Counted from the first letter of the stretch, positions 19,504 through 29,058 are shown. The stretch is 64,000 nt of DNA from Arthrobacter sp. B2a2-09 (GCF_027587375.1 NZ_JAMXIC010000002.1:248001-312000); one strand, 5' to 3'. The notes: generated by a model from the sequence alone, not told the origin. Numbers and translations: made by a program.

Positions 19504-20298
19504 ATGAGTTTCGATCCTGCTTCCCTCGTTTTCAGCCAGCCGGAGTCTGCCACGGACATCAGGGCATCCACGGTCTTGCCGGCGCACCGCGAGAACGTTG
19601 AGTTCCGCACCGAAGACGGCAAGTTGCTCGTGGGGGAGCTGGCGCTGCCGGAGTCCGGCGAGATCGCGGCGACGCTTATTACCCTGCACCCCTTGCCGAC
19701 GCACGGCGGATTCATGGATTCGCACGTCTACCGGAAGGCGTCCTATCGGCTTCCGGCACTGGCCGGCGTCGCGGTTCTGCGCTTCAACACGCGGGGGACG
19801 CATTCGCCTCGGGGTACGAGTCAGGGCCAGTTCGACGAGGGAATCGGTGAGCGCTACGACGTCGAGGCTGCTGTTCGCTTCGCGGTGGAACGCGGGCTTC
19901 CGAACCGCTGGTTGGTGGGCTGGTCCTTCGGCACCGAGCTGGCCTTGATGTACGGGGCCGTTGAGCCCGTGGCCTCGCAGGTGGAGGGCGCCGTGCTGCT
20001 GTCTCCGCCGCTGCACCGGGCCACGGATGTGCACCTGAAGGAATGGGCTGCCGCGGGAAAACCGCTGACAGTCCTGGTTCCGGAACACGACGACTATCTC
20101 CAGCCCGCCGAGGCCGCCGAACGATTCAGCCTAGTGCCTCAGGCCCGTGTCCTCGGGATCGACGGCGCCAAGCACCTGTGGGTCGGCGAGAAGTACGCGG
20201 CGCGGGTTTTGGACGAGATCGTGGACGACGTGACGGAAACCGGTGCAGGACCGGATGGCCTGCCGCGCCACTGGACAGGTCCGGTGGCCACCGCTTGA
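19504..20298 (+). CDS. Alpha/beta-hydrolase
   Basis: 264 residues, cytoplasmic. The oxyanion region LITLHPLPTHGG, the elbow VGWSFGTEL (serine near residue 141), an aspartate in VPEHDDYL and a histidine in GAKHLWVG form a plausible catalytic triad. HPLPTHGG with GVAVLRFNTRG is typical of the CocE/DUF-type dienelactone-like hydrolases. The substrate is not evident. It converges on the AI-2E family transporter gene with a gap of only 10 bases. Confidence 0.82.
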   Translation: MSFDPASLVFSQPESATDIRASTVLPAHRENVEFRTEDGKLLVGELALPESGEIAATLITLHPLPTHGGFMDSHVYRKASYRLPALAGVAVLRFNTRGTHSPRGTSQGQFDEGIGERYDVEAAVRFAVERGLPNRWLVGWSFGTELALMYGAVEPVASQVEGAVLLSPPLHRATDVHLKEWAAAGKPLTVLVPEHDDYLQPAEAAERFSLVPQARVLGIDGAKHLWVGEKYAARVLDEIVDDVTETGAGPDGLPRHWTGPVATA

Positions 20299-20308
20299 GC
20301 TGGCAGGC

Positions 20309-21607
20309 CTAGTGGCGGTCCTGGCGGACGATGAAGACTTCCTTGATCAGCAGCATGATGGCTGCCGCCGTCGGGATGGCGATCAAGGCGCCGAGCACGC
20401 CCAGTAGGCTGCCGCCTGCGATCACCGAGATCACGGCAACAGCACCCGGAACGGCGACGGCCTTCTGCATGATGCGCGGAGAGATGAAGTAGGCCTCGAA
20501 CTGCAGATAGGCGAAGTAGCAGATGGCGTAGATCACGGCCGTCTGCCAGCCGGCGGTCAAGGCCACCAGAATGACCACCACCGCGGCAATCATTCCGCCC
20601 ACCAGGGGAATGAACGCAAGCAAGGCAACCACGAAGGCCAGCAGGACGCTGAACGGAATACGCAGGATGCTCATGACGATGAAGGCGAACAAAGCGTTAA
20701 GCAAGGCCACGCACACCTGGCCGATCACGTAGTTGCCTACCGAGCGCGTGATTTCTTCGGACAATGCCTCCACGCGGGGCCGGCGCGACCGCGGTGCGAG
20801 CCGATATCCCCATCTCTTCATGGCGGGCAGGGCGCCGAGGAAGTAGAGGCTGAGGACCAGGACGATCAGCGTCCCGAACACGCCGTTGGCCACCGTCGAC
20901 CCGAAACCTACGACGCCGCCGAAAATGCCGCCTATGGCATCCGGGTTCTTGACGAACTTGTCGAGTTCCTGGCTGATCTTGTCGCGTACACCGAATTGGC
21001 TGTCCACGGAGCGGAAGAAATCAGAATTGACGAAGCCCCGGATCCAGTCCGGAGCCTGCTGAACGATCTGCGAGACCTGTTCCACGATGGTGGGGATGAG
21101 GGTGGCGAAAAACGCCGCCACTCCGGCAACGAGGACTCCGACGGCGATGACGACGCCGGCCGGGCGCGGAACCTTGCGGTTTTCGAGCCAGCGGACCACG
21201 GGGTCCAGTCCCAAAGCAATGAACAGGGCCGTAACGATCCACAACAGCAGTTGGACGGTATTGGTGCCGATGTAATACAGCATGAGGGCGACGCCGACGC
21301 CGGCCGTGCCCATGAAGCCGACATAGAGCGGATGTTGCGCGGACATTCTCGGGCCGGGGGAACCGAAGCGCGGACCGTCGGATTCATCCTGGGCGGGCCC
21401 GGTTGCCGCGTCGTGCTCAAGTTCGGGAGGCATCTCGAAACGGACCCGTGGTTGGGCGCCCGGAATAGGTTGGCGGAGGCGGCGGACGAAGGATGCCATC
21501 AGGCCTTCGCCGTGATCCCTGCCGTCCTGGGCAGACCCATTAGCCGAGCCATCCGGGGTGACCCCCGGTTGTTGTTCGGCGGGAGTTGGATCCTTGCGCT
21601 CTTTCAC
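20309..21607 (-). CDS. AI-2E family (PerM/TqsA-like) membrane transporter
   Basis: About 432 residues: a hydrophilic N-terminus of about 85 residues, then seven to eight membrane helices. VVRWLENRKVPRPAGVVIA, LALLNALFAFIVMSILRIPFSVLLA, FIPLVGGMIAAVVVILVALTAG and the C-terminal GALIAIPTAAAIMLLIKEV are hallmarks of the family, whose members export AI-2 or ions, or act as Na+/H+ antiporters. The start is uncertain: GTG 21607 fits a transcript beginning near 21668 (TAGTGT at 21675-21680), but an internal ATG beginning MASFVRRLRQ has a better ribosome-binding site, and the frame is open to 21676. Confidence 0.85.
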   Translation of the reverse strand: MKERKDPTPAEQQPGVTPDGSANGSAQDGRDHGEGLMASFVRRLRQPIPGAQPRVRFEMPPELEHDAATGPAQDESDGPRFGSPGPRMSAQHPLYVGFMGTAGVGVALMLYYIGTNTVQLLLWIVTALFIALGLDPVVRWLENRKVPRPAGVVIAVGVLVAGVAAFFATLIPTIVEQVSQIVQQAPDWIRGFVNSDFFRSVDSQFGVRDKISQELDKFVKNPDAIGGIFGGVVGFGSTVANGVFGTLIVLVLSLYFLGALPAMKRWGYRLAPRSRRPRVEALSEEITRSVGNYVIGQVCVALLNALFAFIVMSILRIPFSVLLAFVVALLAFIPLVGGMIAAVVVILVALTAGWQTAVIYAICYFAYLQFEAYFISPRIMQKAVAVPGAVAVISVIAGGSLLGVLGALIAIPTAAAIMLLIKEVFIVRQDRH

Positions 21608-21759
21608 GTGTTTCAGCTGCCTTTTCGTTCCGCGGTCAGGCTCGAGGAATGCCCGATGCCATGTTGTTCGCCACACTATCAGGAGGCCCGAATTGGCGAA
21701 TTCTAGGGGGTGAACCGTGCGTCGGGAAGCCCTTTGGGAGGACCCCGAACTGACTCATT

Positions 21760-21777
21760 GGTAACAAAACCGTTACC
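21760..21777 (+). promoter_or_regulatory. Palindrome before the 601-residue membrane protein gene
   Basis: GGTAAC, a 6-base spacer and GTTACC form a perfect inverted repeat 22 bases before ATG 21799. It may be an operator overlapping the promoter. Confidence 0.4.
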
Positions 21778-21798
21778 CTTGAAGTTCAACGACCGCTG

Positions 21799-23604
21799 AT
21801 GATTGGTATTCCTGTGCGATTGAAGACTGCAGTTTCGCTGGTGCTGCTTGGCCTGCTGACACTGTTGGCCGGCATTGGCCAGCTGACCTTTTGGGCCCCG
21901 GCCGAGACCGTAACCGCGTCCGCCCCCGGCGACTCCAAAGCCGCTCCGCTGACCGTGATCACCCAAGACGTGTTGACCCACAAGGGCGGTCCCAAACAGA
22001 TCAGCATCAAGGGCGATGGCAAGTTCGTGTTGGCTGTTGGACGTCCGGATGACGTCGATGCGTGGGTAGGCAAGACCGCCCACAACAGCATCACCGGCGT
22101 CTCCGCGGACGGCAAGTCCCTCCAGGTTGCCGGGACCGACGGCGAAGCAACCGCTCCGTCGCCTGCCGGATCTGACCTGTGGGTGGAAACGGAGAACGCC
22201 AGCGGACAGCTGGACTACACCTTCTCCCCGCCCGCGAGTGGCAACTGGTCGCTCCTCCTGGCTAGCGACGGAACCAAGCCGGCGCCGTCGTCGGTCTCCG
22301 TAACGTTCGCCAACGATGCCACCATGCCGTGGGCTGTCCCGCTGATTGTCATTGGCGCGATCCTCATTGCCGCGGGTGCGGCGTTGCCGTTCGTCAGCAA
22401 GTTCACCAGGGGCCGAGGCAGGGGCGCACGCCCCAACGGTCCGCGGGGCGGCGGGAACACGGAAACCGAAAAGGAAACCGACAAGGACACCGCTGAGGTC
22501 ACCGAGAACGAAAGCGATAAGGACATCATCGGCGAGGACACCGCTCCCGAGGACACCAAGAAGGGCACAAGCGGCGGCCCCGTGCTCCGCATTTCGCTTG
22601 TAGCTGCAGCTGTTGTGACGGCCCTCGTGGGTGGCACCGCGGCAGGCGCCCAAGCGGCCGAGAGTCCTTCTCCCTCCGGATCCGCGACGGCGAGCCCGGC
22701 CGAGACCGCCGGTGCGCAGGCCGTCCCGGTCCTCGTGGACGCGCAGCTCAAGCGCATCCTGGACCAGGTGGCCGGCGCAGTGGCCGCCGGGGATGCCGCA
22801 CGTGACGCCTCCAAGCTCACTCCCCGGGTTGACGGCACGGAGTTGCAGGTGCGCACGCAGAACTACAAGATCCGGTCCCAGGTTGCCACGCACGAGGCGC
22901 GGATGCCCGTCCGATCCAGCAAATTGCTCGGCAGCGTCATCTCCACCCAGCGAACCTGGCCACGCACCGTGATCGCCGTGACGCAAGGCGATGGCAACGT
23001 GGTTCCCCAGGTCCTGACCCTCGTGCAGGCCTCGCCGCGAGAGAACTACAAGCTGAAGAGCACGTCCCCGCTTCAGCCCGGAACGTCATTCCCGGCGATC
23101 CCCTTGGGCGGAACCGCGCAGATAGCGGCCGGAGACAAGTCCGGGCTGCAGTACAGCGGGACCGAGGCGCTGGCAGCCCTGGGCGATCGCTTGACCAAGG
23201 CGGATTCGGCATTCAAGGACAAGCTCGTGGAGGGCACCAACTCGCCATACATTGCGGATGTACTGGACTACCAGGCGAGCACCGTCAAGTCCGGAACCAA
23301 TGGCGATTTCACCTTCACGCACACGCCCTCTCCGGCGGATACGGCAGTGTTCCGGACCTCCGACGGCGGCGCTGTGGTGGTGGGAAAGCTGGACTTCGAC
23401 TTCACCAGCAAGCCCAAGGCCGACGGTGACACGCTCACCGTGGACAAAGCCGCGGCAGTGCTTGCGGGCGGGGATTCCACGAAGGTTGGCCTCGTGCAGA
23501 CCTTCTCGGAGTCGGTAGCGATCTACATTCCACCGGCAGGTTCGACTGCTCCGATGAAGCTCGTTGCCGCGGTCCGCGGTCTGGTGGGAGCCAGCTTCAA
23601 GTAG
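21799..23604 (+). CDS. Large envelope protein of unknown function with internal signal-like segment
   Basis: 601 residues, family not recognised. Visible layout: helix 1 (about 10-32), a first extracytoplasmic domain (about 33-174), helix 2 (about 175-198), a charged cytoplasmic linker rich in Glu, Asp, Lys and Thr (about 200-260), and a third hydrophobic segment (about 262-283) ending in GTAAGAQAAES, which looks like a signal peptidase I site. A second exported domain of about 310 residues follows. The arrangement resembles two exported proteins joined head to tail. It precedes the thioredoxin-like gene. Confidence 0.7.
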   Translation: MIGIPVRLKTAVSLVLLGLLTLLAGIGQLTFWAPAETVTASAPGDSKAAPLTVITQDVLTHKGGPKQISIKGDGKFVLAVGRPDDVDAWVGKTAHNSITGVSADGKSLQVAGTDGEATAPSPAGSDLWVETENASGQLDYTFSPPASGNWSLLLASDGTKPAPSSVSVTFANDATMPWAVPLIVIGAILIAAGAALPFVSKFTRGRGRGARPNGPRGGGNTETEKETDKDTAEVTENESDKDIIGEDTAPEDTKKGTSGGPVLRISLVAAAVVTALVGGTAAGAQAAESPSPSGSATASPAETAGAQAVPVLVDAQLKRILDQVAGAVAAGDAARDASKLTPRVDGTELQVRTQNYKIRSQVATHEARMPVRSSKLLGSVISTQRTWPRTVIAVTQGDGNVVPQVLTLVQASPRENYKLKSTSPLQPGTSFPAIPLGGTAQIAAGDKSGLQYSGTEALAALGDRLTKADSAFKDKLVEGTNSPYIADVLDYQASTVKSGTNGDFTFTHTPSPADTAVFRTSDGGAVVVGKLDFDFTSKPKADGDTLTVDKAAAVLAGGDSTKVGLVQTFSESVAIYIPPAGSTAPMKLVAAVRGLVGASFK

Positions 23605-23627
23605 GCAAATGCTGTTGGCGCAGCGGC

Positions 23628-23633
23628 TAGAGT
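23628..23633 (+). promoter_or_regulatory. Leaderless -10 element of the YbbN-like gene
   Basis: TAGAGT, 7 bases before ATG 23641. Confidence 0.45.
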
Positions 23634-23640
23634 GGACGGT

Positions 23641-24606
23641 ATGAGTTCGCCAGGATCCCGTCCCGTCTCTCCAGCCGCTGCCAGCCAGCTCAACCTGCGC
23701 GGCGCCGTCGACCTCTCCGCATTGCGGCGTCCCGCGCCGGCGGCATCGAGCGGTGCCCCGGCTGCCTCCGGCGGAAGCCCCGGAAGCAGCCAGCCCCTGC
23801 GCGTAGATGCCACCGAGGCCAATTTCCAGGACCTCGTCCAGCTGTCCGCGCAGATTCCCGTCCTTTTCCTTCTATGGTCAAACCGCTCCCTGGAGGCTTC
23901 GACCCTCCTGCATAGCCTCGAAGGTGTCGTCGAAGGCTACGCCGGCAAAGTGGTGCTGGCCGCGGCGGACGTTGACGCGTTCCCGCAGCTTGCACAGGCA
24001 TTCCAGGTCCAGGCCGTCCCTACCGCCGTCGCCGTCTTGAAGGGCCAGCCGGTGCCGCTCTTCGAGGGGCCTGCTTCGGACGAGGAAATCCGCAGCCTCA
24101 TCGATGAACTCCTCAAGGTGGCCGAAGCCAACGGCGTAACGGGCAGTATCGGTGCAGGTGCAGCTGGCGCGGAGGCCCGCCCTCTGCCACCGCTGCACCA
24201 GGCAGCCTTCGATGCCATTGAAGCCGGGGACTACGCCGCTGCCGCCACCGCTTACCGCCAGGCCCTGGCCGAGAAACCGGCTGATGCCGAGGCGAAGGCC
24301 GGACTCGCCCAAGTTGAACTGATGGGCAGGCTCGAGCTCCTGACGGCAACGGAAGCCGAAGCCACGCGTCATCAGGCGGCGCAGGAGCCGGACAACATCG
24401 AAGTGCAGCTCACGGTGGCGGACCTGGACATCTCGGGTGGACACATCGAGGACGCGTTCAACCGCATTGTCGCCTTCATTGGCCGCAACTTCGGTCCCGA
24501 GCGGGAAACGGCGCGTGTGCGCCTGCTGGAACTGTTCGACGTCGTCGGCATTGCAGACGAACGCGTGGCCAAGGCCCGGCAAGGTCTGGCGCGGGTCCTC
24601 TTCTAA
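23641..24606 (+). CDS. Thioredoxin-like TPR protein (YbbN/CnoX family)
   Basis: 321 residues. A Pro/Ala/Ser-rich start is followed by a thioredoxin fold (about 55-160) and TPR-like helices (about 175-320). The position of the CxxC active site is occupied by LLWSNRSLEAS, so no redox cysteines are present; the cis-proline region AVPTAVAVLKGQPV is retained. E. coli YbbN/CnoX is a chaperone that hands clients to GroEL and DnaK, and its actinobacterial relatives are found in this neighbourhood (for example Rv1324). The stop shares a base with the next start (TAATG). Confidence 0.85.
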   Translation: MSSPGSRPVSPAAASQLNLRGAVDLSALRRPAPAASSGAPAASGGSPGSSQPLRVDATEANFQDLVQLSAQIPVLFLLWSNRSLEASTLLHSLEGVVEGYAGKVVLAAADVDAFPQLAQAFQVQAVPTAVAVLKGQPVPLFEGPASDEEIRSLIDELLKVAEANGVTGSIGAGAAGAEARPLPPLHQAAFDAIEAGDYAAAATAYRQALAEKPADAEAKAGLAQVELMGRLELLTATEAEATRHQAAQEPDNIEVQLTVADLDISGGHIEDAFNRIVAFIGRNFGPERETARVRLLELFDVVGIADERVAKARQGLARVLF

Positions 24607-25709
24607 TGACGCAACCCGCTCTGTTCAGCCCGCTTCAATTGCGTTCCTTGACGTTGCCGCATCGTGGCTGGGTTTCGCCGATGTGCCAGTACAGTTGCTC
24701 GCCCGACGGCGGGGGCGGCGTGCCCAACGATTGGCACCTGGTGCATCTTGGAGCGTTTGCCACGGGCGGCGCGGCCCTCATCCTCACCGAGGCGTCGGCC
24801 GTCAGCCCCGAGGGACGGATCAGCCCGCGGGATGCCGGGCTGTACACGGATGAGCAGGCGGCCGCCTGGGAGCGGATTGTGGACTTCGTCCACCGCAACA
24901 GTGCCGTGGGCGGCAAGATCGGTGTCCAACTGGCGCACGCAGGCCGCAAGGCTTCGACCTACTGGCCTTTCGCCGAAGAGAACGGATCCGTGGCGGAGTC
25001 CGACGGCGGTTGGGTGGCCAAGGGCCCCGGGCTGGAGGCCTTTGCCGGGCTTGTAAGTCCTCTTGCCATGAGCGAGGCGGACATCCAAGCCGTCATTTCC
25101 GACTTCGCGGCGGCAGCCTTACGGGCCGTGGACGCCGGGTTCGACACGGTGGAGATCCACGGCGCGCATGGCTACCTCCTCCACGAATTCCAAAGTCCCC
25201 TGATCAACAAGCGCCATGATTCCTGGGGAGGGACTGAGGCCGGCCGGAACCGTTTGATGCTTGCGGTCATCGACGCCGTCCGTGCGGTCATCCCCGATTC
25301 GATGCCCTTGTTGCTGCGGATTTCCGCCAGTGATTGGGCAGAGGGTGGCGTAGACATTGACGCCTCCGTGCGCCTCGCGCGGGCTGCGTCCGAGCACGGC
25401 GTGGACTTGGTGGACGTCTCCAGCGGTGGCGCTGTGGCCCACCAGCGGATCAAGGCCGGACCTGGATATCAGACGGGATTCTCCGAGCAGATCCGGCGCG
25501 AAGCAGGGGTTCCCACCGGGGCCGTCGGCTTCCTGACGTCGTCCGGACAGGCCGAACACACTGTGGCCACCGGCCAAGCCGACGGCGTATTCATGGCACG
25601 GGCAGCCCTCCGCGATCCGCACTGGTGGCTTCGCGCGGCTTTTGAACTCGGGTTCCCCTTGGACTGGGCGCCACAGTATCAGCGCGCGGTTCCACGGCAC
25701 AGCTTCTGA
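24606..25709 (+). CDS. NADH:flavin oxidoreductase, old yellow enzyme family (YqjM-like)
   Basis: 367-residue FMN TIM barrel. VSPMCQYSC near residue 23 carries the active-site cysteine characteristic of the thermophilic-like YqjM class. QLAHAGRKAS, the HGAHGYLLHEFQSPLINKR substrate-site histidines and the phosphate-binding GxxxARAALRDPHW end are intact. Such enzymes reduce electrophilic alkenes with NAD(P)H. It is coupled by a one-base overlap to the thioredoxin-like gene, which suggests a shared stress role (inference). Confidence 0.92.
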   Translation: MTQPALFSPLQLRSLTLPHRGWVSPMCQYSCSPDGGGGVPNDWHLVHLGAFATGGAALILTEASAVSPEGRISPRDAGLYTDEQAAAWERIVDFVHRNSAVGGKIGVQLAHAGRKASTYWPFAEENGSVAESDGGWVAKGPGLEAFAGLVSPLAMSEADIQAVISDFAAAALRAVDAGFDTVEIHGAHGYLLHEFQSPLINKRHDSWGGTEAGRNRLMLAVIDAVRAVIPDSMPLLLRISASDWAEGGVDIDASVRLARAASEHGVDLVDVSSGGAVAHQRIKAGPGYQTGFSEQIRREAGVPTGAVGFLTSSGQAEHTVATGQADGVFMARAALRDPHWWLRAAFELGFPLDWAPQYQRAVPRHSF

Positions 25710-25795
25710 GGGCTGGTCCTTCGGGTGCGAACCCGTTGGCGATCTAGTCCTTTGGGATGAGGCGGCTCCGGAAAGGGGCTCCGTAGTTCCCCCTC

Positions 25796-25820
25796 GGGGA
25801 CGACTCCTGGGAGCGTCCCC
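25796..25820. repeat. Inverted repeat between the old yellow enzyme gene and the ABC operon
   Basis: GGGGACG (25796-25802) pairs with CGTCCCC (25814-25820), with an inner CTC/GAG pair. It lies about 85 bases after the upstream gene and just before the TAGGCT element of the ABC operon, so it could be a terminator without T-run or an operator. Confidence 0.45.
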
Positions 25821-25825
25821 GGGGC

Positions 25826-25831
25826 TAGGCT
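25826..25831 (+). promoter_or_regulatory. Leaderless -10 element of the ABC transporter operon
   Basis: TAGGCT, 6 bases before ATG 25838. Confidence 0.5.
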
Positions 25832-25837
25832 GGCTGC

Positions 25838-26629
25838 ATGACTGTCCAGCTTCCCGGTTCCCCTCATACCTCCCCGGTGCCTGCCCTGGCCCTGCGCGGA
25901 CTGGCGAAACGCTTTGGCGGCAAGGTCGCCGTCGACGGCATCAGCCTGGATGTGCCCGCTGGCTCCTTCTATGGGGTCGTTGGTCCCAACGGGGCGGGCA
26001 AGACGACCACGTTGTCCATGGCCACGGGGCTCCTGCGGCCGGATTTCGGGACAGCCTACATCCACGGCGTGGACGTGTGGGCGAAACCGCTCGAAGCCAA
26101 GAAGCTGATGGGGATACTGCCCGACGGCGTTCGCCTCTTCGACCGATTGACGGGTGAACAGCTGGTCACTTACGCCGGCTTGCTCCGGGGCATGGACAGG
26201 GACGTCGTTGCCCAAAGGGTGGGGGAACTGATGGCCGCGCTGGATTTGAGCGGCGACGCCGGCACCCTCGTGGTGGACTACTCCGCCGGCATGACAAAGA
26301 AGATTGCCCTCGCCTCGGCGCTTATCCATGCGCCCAGGCTGCTGGTGCTGGACGAGCCCTTTGAGTCCGTCGATCCCGTCTCGGCTGCCAACATCAGGGG
26401 AATTCTTGACAACTACGTGGCCTCGGGAGGGACGGTCATCGTCTCGAGCCACGTCATGGACCTTGTGCAGCGCATGTGCGACCACGTTGCCGTTGTGGCT
26501 GCTGGCAGGGTCCTCGCCGCCGGAACCGTCGACGAGGTCCGCGACGGCGCCACGCTTGAGGACCGTTTTGTCCAGCTGGTGGGCGGCGGGAACCAGACGG
26601 GAGGCCTGGAATGGTTGCGCACCTTCTGA
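25838..26629 (+). CDS. ABC transporter ATP-binding protein
   Basis: 263 residues. Walker A GPNGAGKTTT (near 49-58), the ABC signature in YSAGMTKK, Walker B LLVLDEPFESVD and the switch histidine (VSSHVMD) are present. It is of the CcmA/DrrA exporter type. It overlaps the permease gene by 19 bases, so the pair forms one transporter. The exported substrate is unknown. Confidence 0.93.
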   Translation: MTVQLPGSPHTSPVPALALRGLAKRFGGKVAVDGISLDVPAGSFYGVVGPNGAGKTTTLSMATGLLRPDFGTAYIHGVDVWAKPLEAKKLMGILPDGVRLFDRLTGEQLVTYAGLLRGMDRDVVAQRVGELMAALDLSGDAGTLVVDYSAGMTKKIALASALIHAPRLLVLDEPFESVDPVSAANIRGILDNYVASGGTVIVSSHVMDLVQRMCDHVAVVAAGRVLAAGTVDEVRDGATLEDRFVQLVGGGNQTGGLEWLRTF

Positions 26630-28182
26630 GCCTGAAGTGGCGGCTCCTGCTGAACGGCTTCCGACGCAGCCCGGGCCAGCTTGTGGGAATCGCGATCGGC
26701 GGGCTCTATGCACTGGGAGTCGTCGCGACCCTGGCGGGCGCGCTCGTGGCCCTGCGGTGGGCCGACGCCGAGACGGCCCACACCGCCGTCGTCCTCGGCG
26801 GCGCCGCCGCGCTCCTGGCCTGGGCTGTGGTTCCCCTCATGGCCTCGGCCGCGGACATGACGCTTGACCCCTCCCGCTTCACGACGTCGGCGATCCCCAT
26901 GCGTCAGCTGCTGACCGGCCTCGCCCTCGCGGGATTCATCGGATTGCCGGGGCTGTCCACGATGATTGTGGCGCTCTTCACGGCGGCAACATGGTGGCGC
27001 AGCGTGCCGGCGGTGCTCGGCGCCCTGCTGGGCGCAGTGTTGGGCGTGCTGAGCTGCGTGGTCTTGTCGAAAGTGGTCACTACGGCGACGGCCAGCCTCG
27101 CAGCCTCCCGCCGTTTCAAGGATGTGAGCAGCATTGTGGTCTTTGTGCCGCTCGTGCTGATGGGACCGATTGTGGCCGGCGTCTTCAGGGGAGTGTCCAG
27201 TTCCACCGGTTATCTCCCCGAACTTGCCCGGACGGTCTCCTGGACTCCGCTCGGAGCTTCCTGGTCGCTTGGCGGCGATCTGGCGTCCGGAGACGTTGCT
27301 GCTGCCGGCCTGAAGGCGTTGATCGCCCTGGCCACTCTCCTCGTGTTATTTGCCGGATGGAATGCCCTGCTCAAGCGGGCGCTGGTCACTCCGCCATATT
27401 CCGGTGGATCAGGGAAACGCGGCGGGAAACTTGGCTTGTTCGGACTACTGCCGGCGACTCCCACCGGGGCTATTGCCGCGCGCGCCCTCAGCTACTGGAT
27501 CCGCGATCCGCGCTACGCAGCCTCGCTGATGGTGGTCCCGTTGTTGCCCGTGATTTTCCTGTTCCAGTCCGGGCAGTCCGGAAGCTATTCCATGCTGGTG
27601 ATTCTGGGGCCGTTGGCTGCCTTTATCCTCGCATGGTCCATAGCCGCAGATGTTTCCTACGACAACACCGCATTTGCCTTGCATCTGGCCACCGGGGTAC
27701 GCGGTATCCATGACCGGCTCGGCCGGGCCTTGGCCTGCCTGGTATTCGCACTCCCTGTGGTGCTGATCTTCGCCGTCGGGCCCTTTTTCCTGACGGGAGA
27801 ATGGGGCTGGTTGCCCTGTGTTCTGGGTCTGTCCCTGGGCGTTCTGTTCACGGGCCTGGGCTTGGCCTCCATCGTGTCGGCGCGGTATACGTCCAGCGTG
27901 CCGTTGCCCGGTGACAGCCCGTTCAAGAAGCCGCCAGGAAACGTTGCCCAGACCCTGGCCGTCCAGTTCGGGGGAATGGCGGTGCTGTTCCTCCTGGTCC
28001 TTCCTGAACTTGTACTTGTGATTGTCCAGTCGGTCACAGGCGATCCGCTGTGGGGATGGATCAATCTGGCAATTGGTACGGTTCTTGGAGTGGCCCTGTT
28101 CGTGGCCGGTGTCCGGATCGGCGGCCGCTGGCTTGACCGGCGCGGGCCGGAGCTCTTCGCGCAATTGAGCGTCAACCGTTGA
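26611..28182 (+). CDS. ABC transporter permease
   Basis: 523 residues with about 12 membrane helices, starting MVAHLLSLKWRLLLNGFRRSPGQ. This is the fused-type ABC-2 permease common beside DrrA-like ATPases in actinobacteria. ATG 26611 lies inside the end of the ATPase gene. The region GDSPFKKPPGNVAQT near residue 430 is a cytoplasmic loop. No substrate can be inferred. Confidence 0.88.
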   Translation: MVAHLLSLKWRLLLNGFRRSPGQLVGIAIGGLYALGVVATLAGALVALRWADAETAHTAVVLGGAAALLAWAVVPLMASAADMTLDPSRFTTSAIPMRQLLTGLALAGFIGLPGLSTMIVALFTAATWWRSVPAVLGALLGAVLGVLSCVVLSKVVTTATASLAASRRFKDVSSIVVFVPLVLMGPIVAGVFRGVSSSTGYLPELARTVSWTPLGASWSLGGDLASGDVAAAGLKALIALATLLVLFAGWNALLKRALVTPPYSGGSGKRGGKLGLFGLLPATPTGAIAARALSYWIRDPRYAASLMVVPLLPVIFLFQSGQSGSYSMLVILGPLAAFILAWSIAADVSYDNTAFALHLATGVRGIHDRLGRALACLVFALPVVLIFAVGPFFLTGEWGWLPCVLGLSLGVLFTGLGLASIVSARYTSSVPLPGDSPFKKPPGNVAQTLAVQFGGMAVLFLLVLPELVLVIVQSVTGDPLWGWINLAIGTVLGVALFVAGVRIGGRWLDRRGPELFAQLSVNR

Positions 28183-28275
28183 TTCCATGGACAACAATGA
28201 CAAGTTATGGGACATGGGATAACCTCGAGTTTGAACCAGTCGATCCGGGAAACACAGCTAGAAAGGTCGTGGACG

Positions 28276-29058
28276 ATGGAAGTTGTCATCCTTCCGGGAA
28301 GCAAGCAGATCGGGGCGCTTGCCGCGGATGCCATCGAGGCGCTGCTCCTCCGAAAGCCGAACGCCGTCCTGGGCCTGGCCACGGGGTCCTCTCCGCTCCC
28401 TGTCTATGACGAGCTTGCGCGCCGCCACCAGGAAAGGGGCCTCGACTTCAGCCAGGCACACGCCTTCGCCCTTGACGAATACGTCGGGCTCAAGCCGGGG
28501 CATCCGGAATCGTACCGTGAAGTCATCCGCCGTGAATTCACGGACCGGGTCAATATCGACCCCGCCAATGTCCACAGCCCGGACGGTACCGCGGCCGACC
28601 TTCCTGCGGCCTGCCAGGCGTACGAGGACTCCATGCGGGCACTCGGCGGCGTTGACCTGCAGATCCTCGGCGTGGGCACGGACGGCCACATTGGATTCAA
28701 TGAGCCCGGCTCCTCGCTCGCTTCGCGGACCCGGATCAAGACGCTGATCGAGCAGACCCGCAAGGACAACGCCCGCTTCTTCAAGAGCATTGACGATGTC
28801 CCGCACCACGTGGTGACTCAAGGTCTCGGAACCATCATGGATGCCCGGCATGTTGTCCTGATTGCCACGGGGGCGCAGAAGGCCCAGGCGGTCAGGGACT
28901 TTGTCGAAGGGCCGGTGGCGGCCATCTGCGCGGCATCGGTGCTGCAGATGCACCAGCACGCCACCATCCTGATCGATGAAGCTGCGGCATCCTCGCTCAA
29001 GCTCGCCGACTACTACCGCCACACCTATGACAACAAGCCGAATTGGCAGGGCATCTGA
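28276..29058 (+). CDS. nagB: Glucosamine-6-phosphate deaminase
   Basis: 260 residues. Converts glucosamine-6-phosphate to fructose-6-phosphate and ammonia, the step after NagA. Motifs: LGLATGSSPLPVY (phosphate binding), FALDEYVGL (catalytic aspartate), GVGTDGHIGFNEPGSS and a histidine in that loop. ATG 28276 has GAAAGG 9 bases upstream and yields the family N-terminus MEVVILPG; earlier in-frame codons are less likely. It is monocistronic here, 94 bases after the ABC permease. Confidence 0.95.
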   Translation: MEVVILPGSKQIGALAADAIEALLLRKPNAVLGLATGSSPLPVYDELARRHQERGLDFSQAHAFALDEYVGLKPGHPESYREVIRREFTDRVNIDPANVHSPDGTAADLPAACQAYEDSMRALGGVDLQILGVGTDGHIGFNEPGSSLASRTRIKTLIEQTRKDNARFFKSIDDVPHHVVTQGLGTIMDARHVVLIATGAQKAQAVRDFVEGPVAAICAASVLQMHQHATILIDEAAASSLKLADYYRHTYDNKPNWQGI

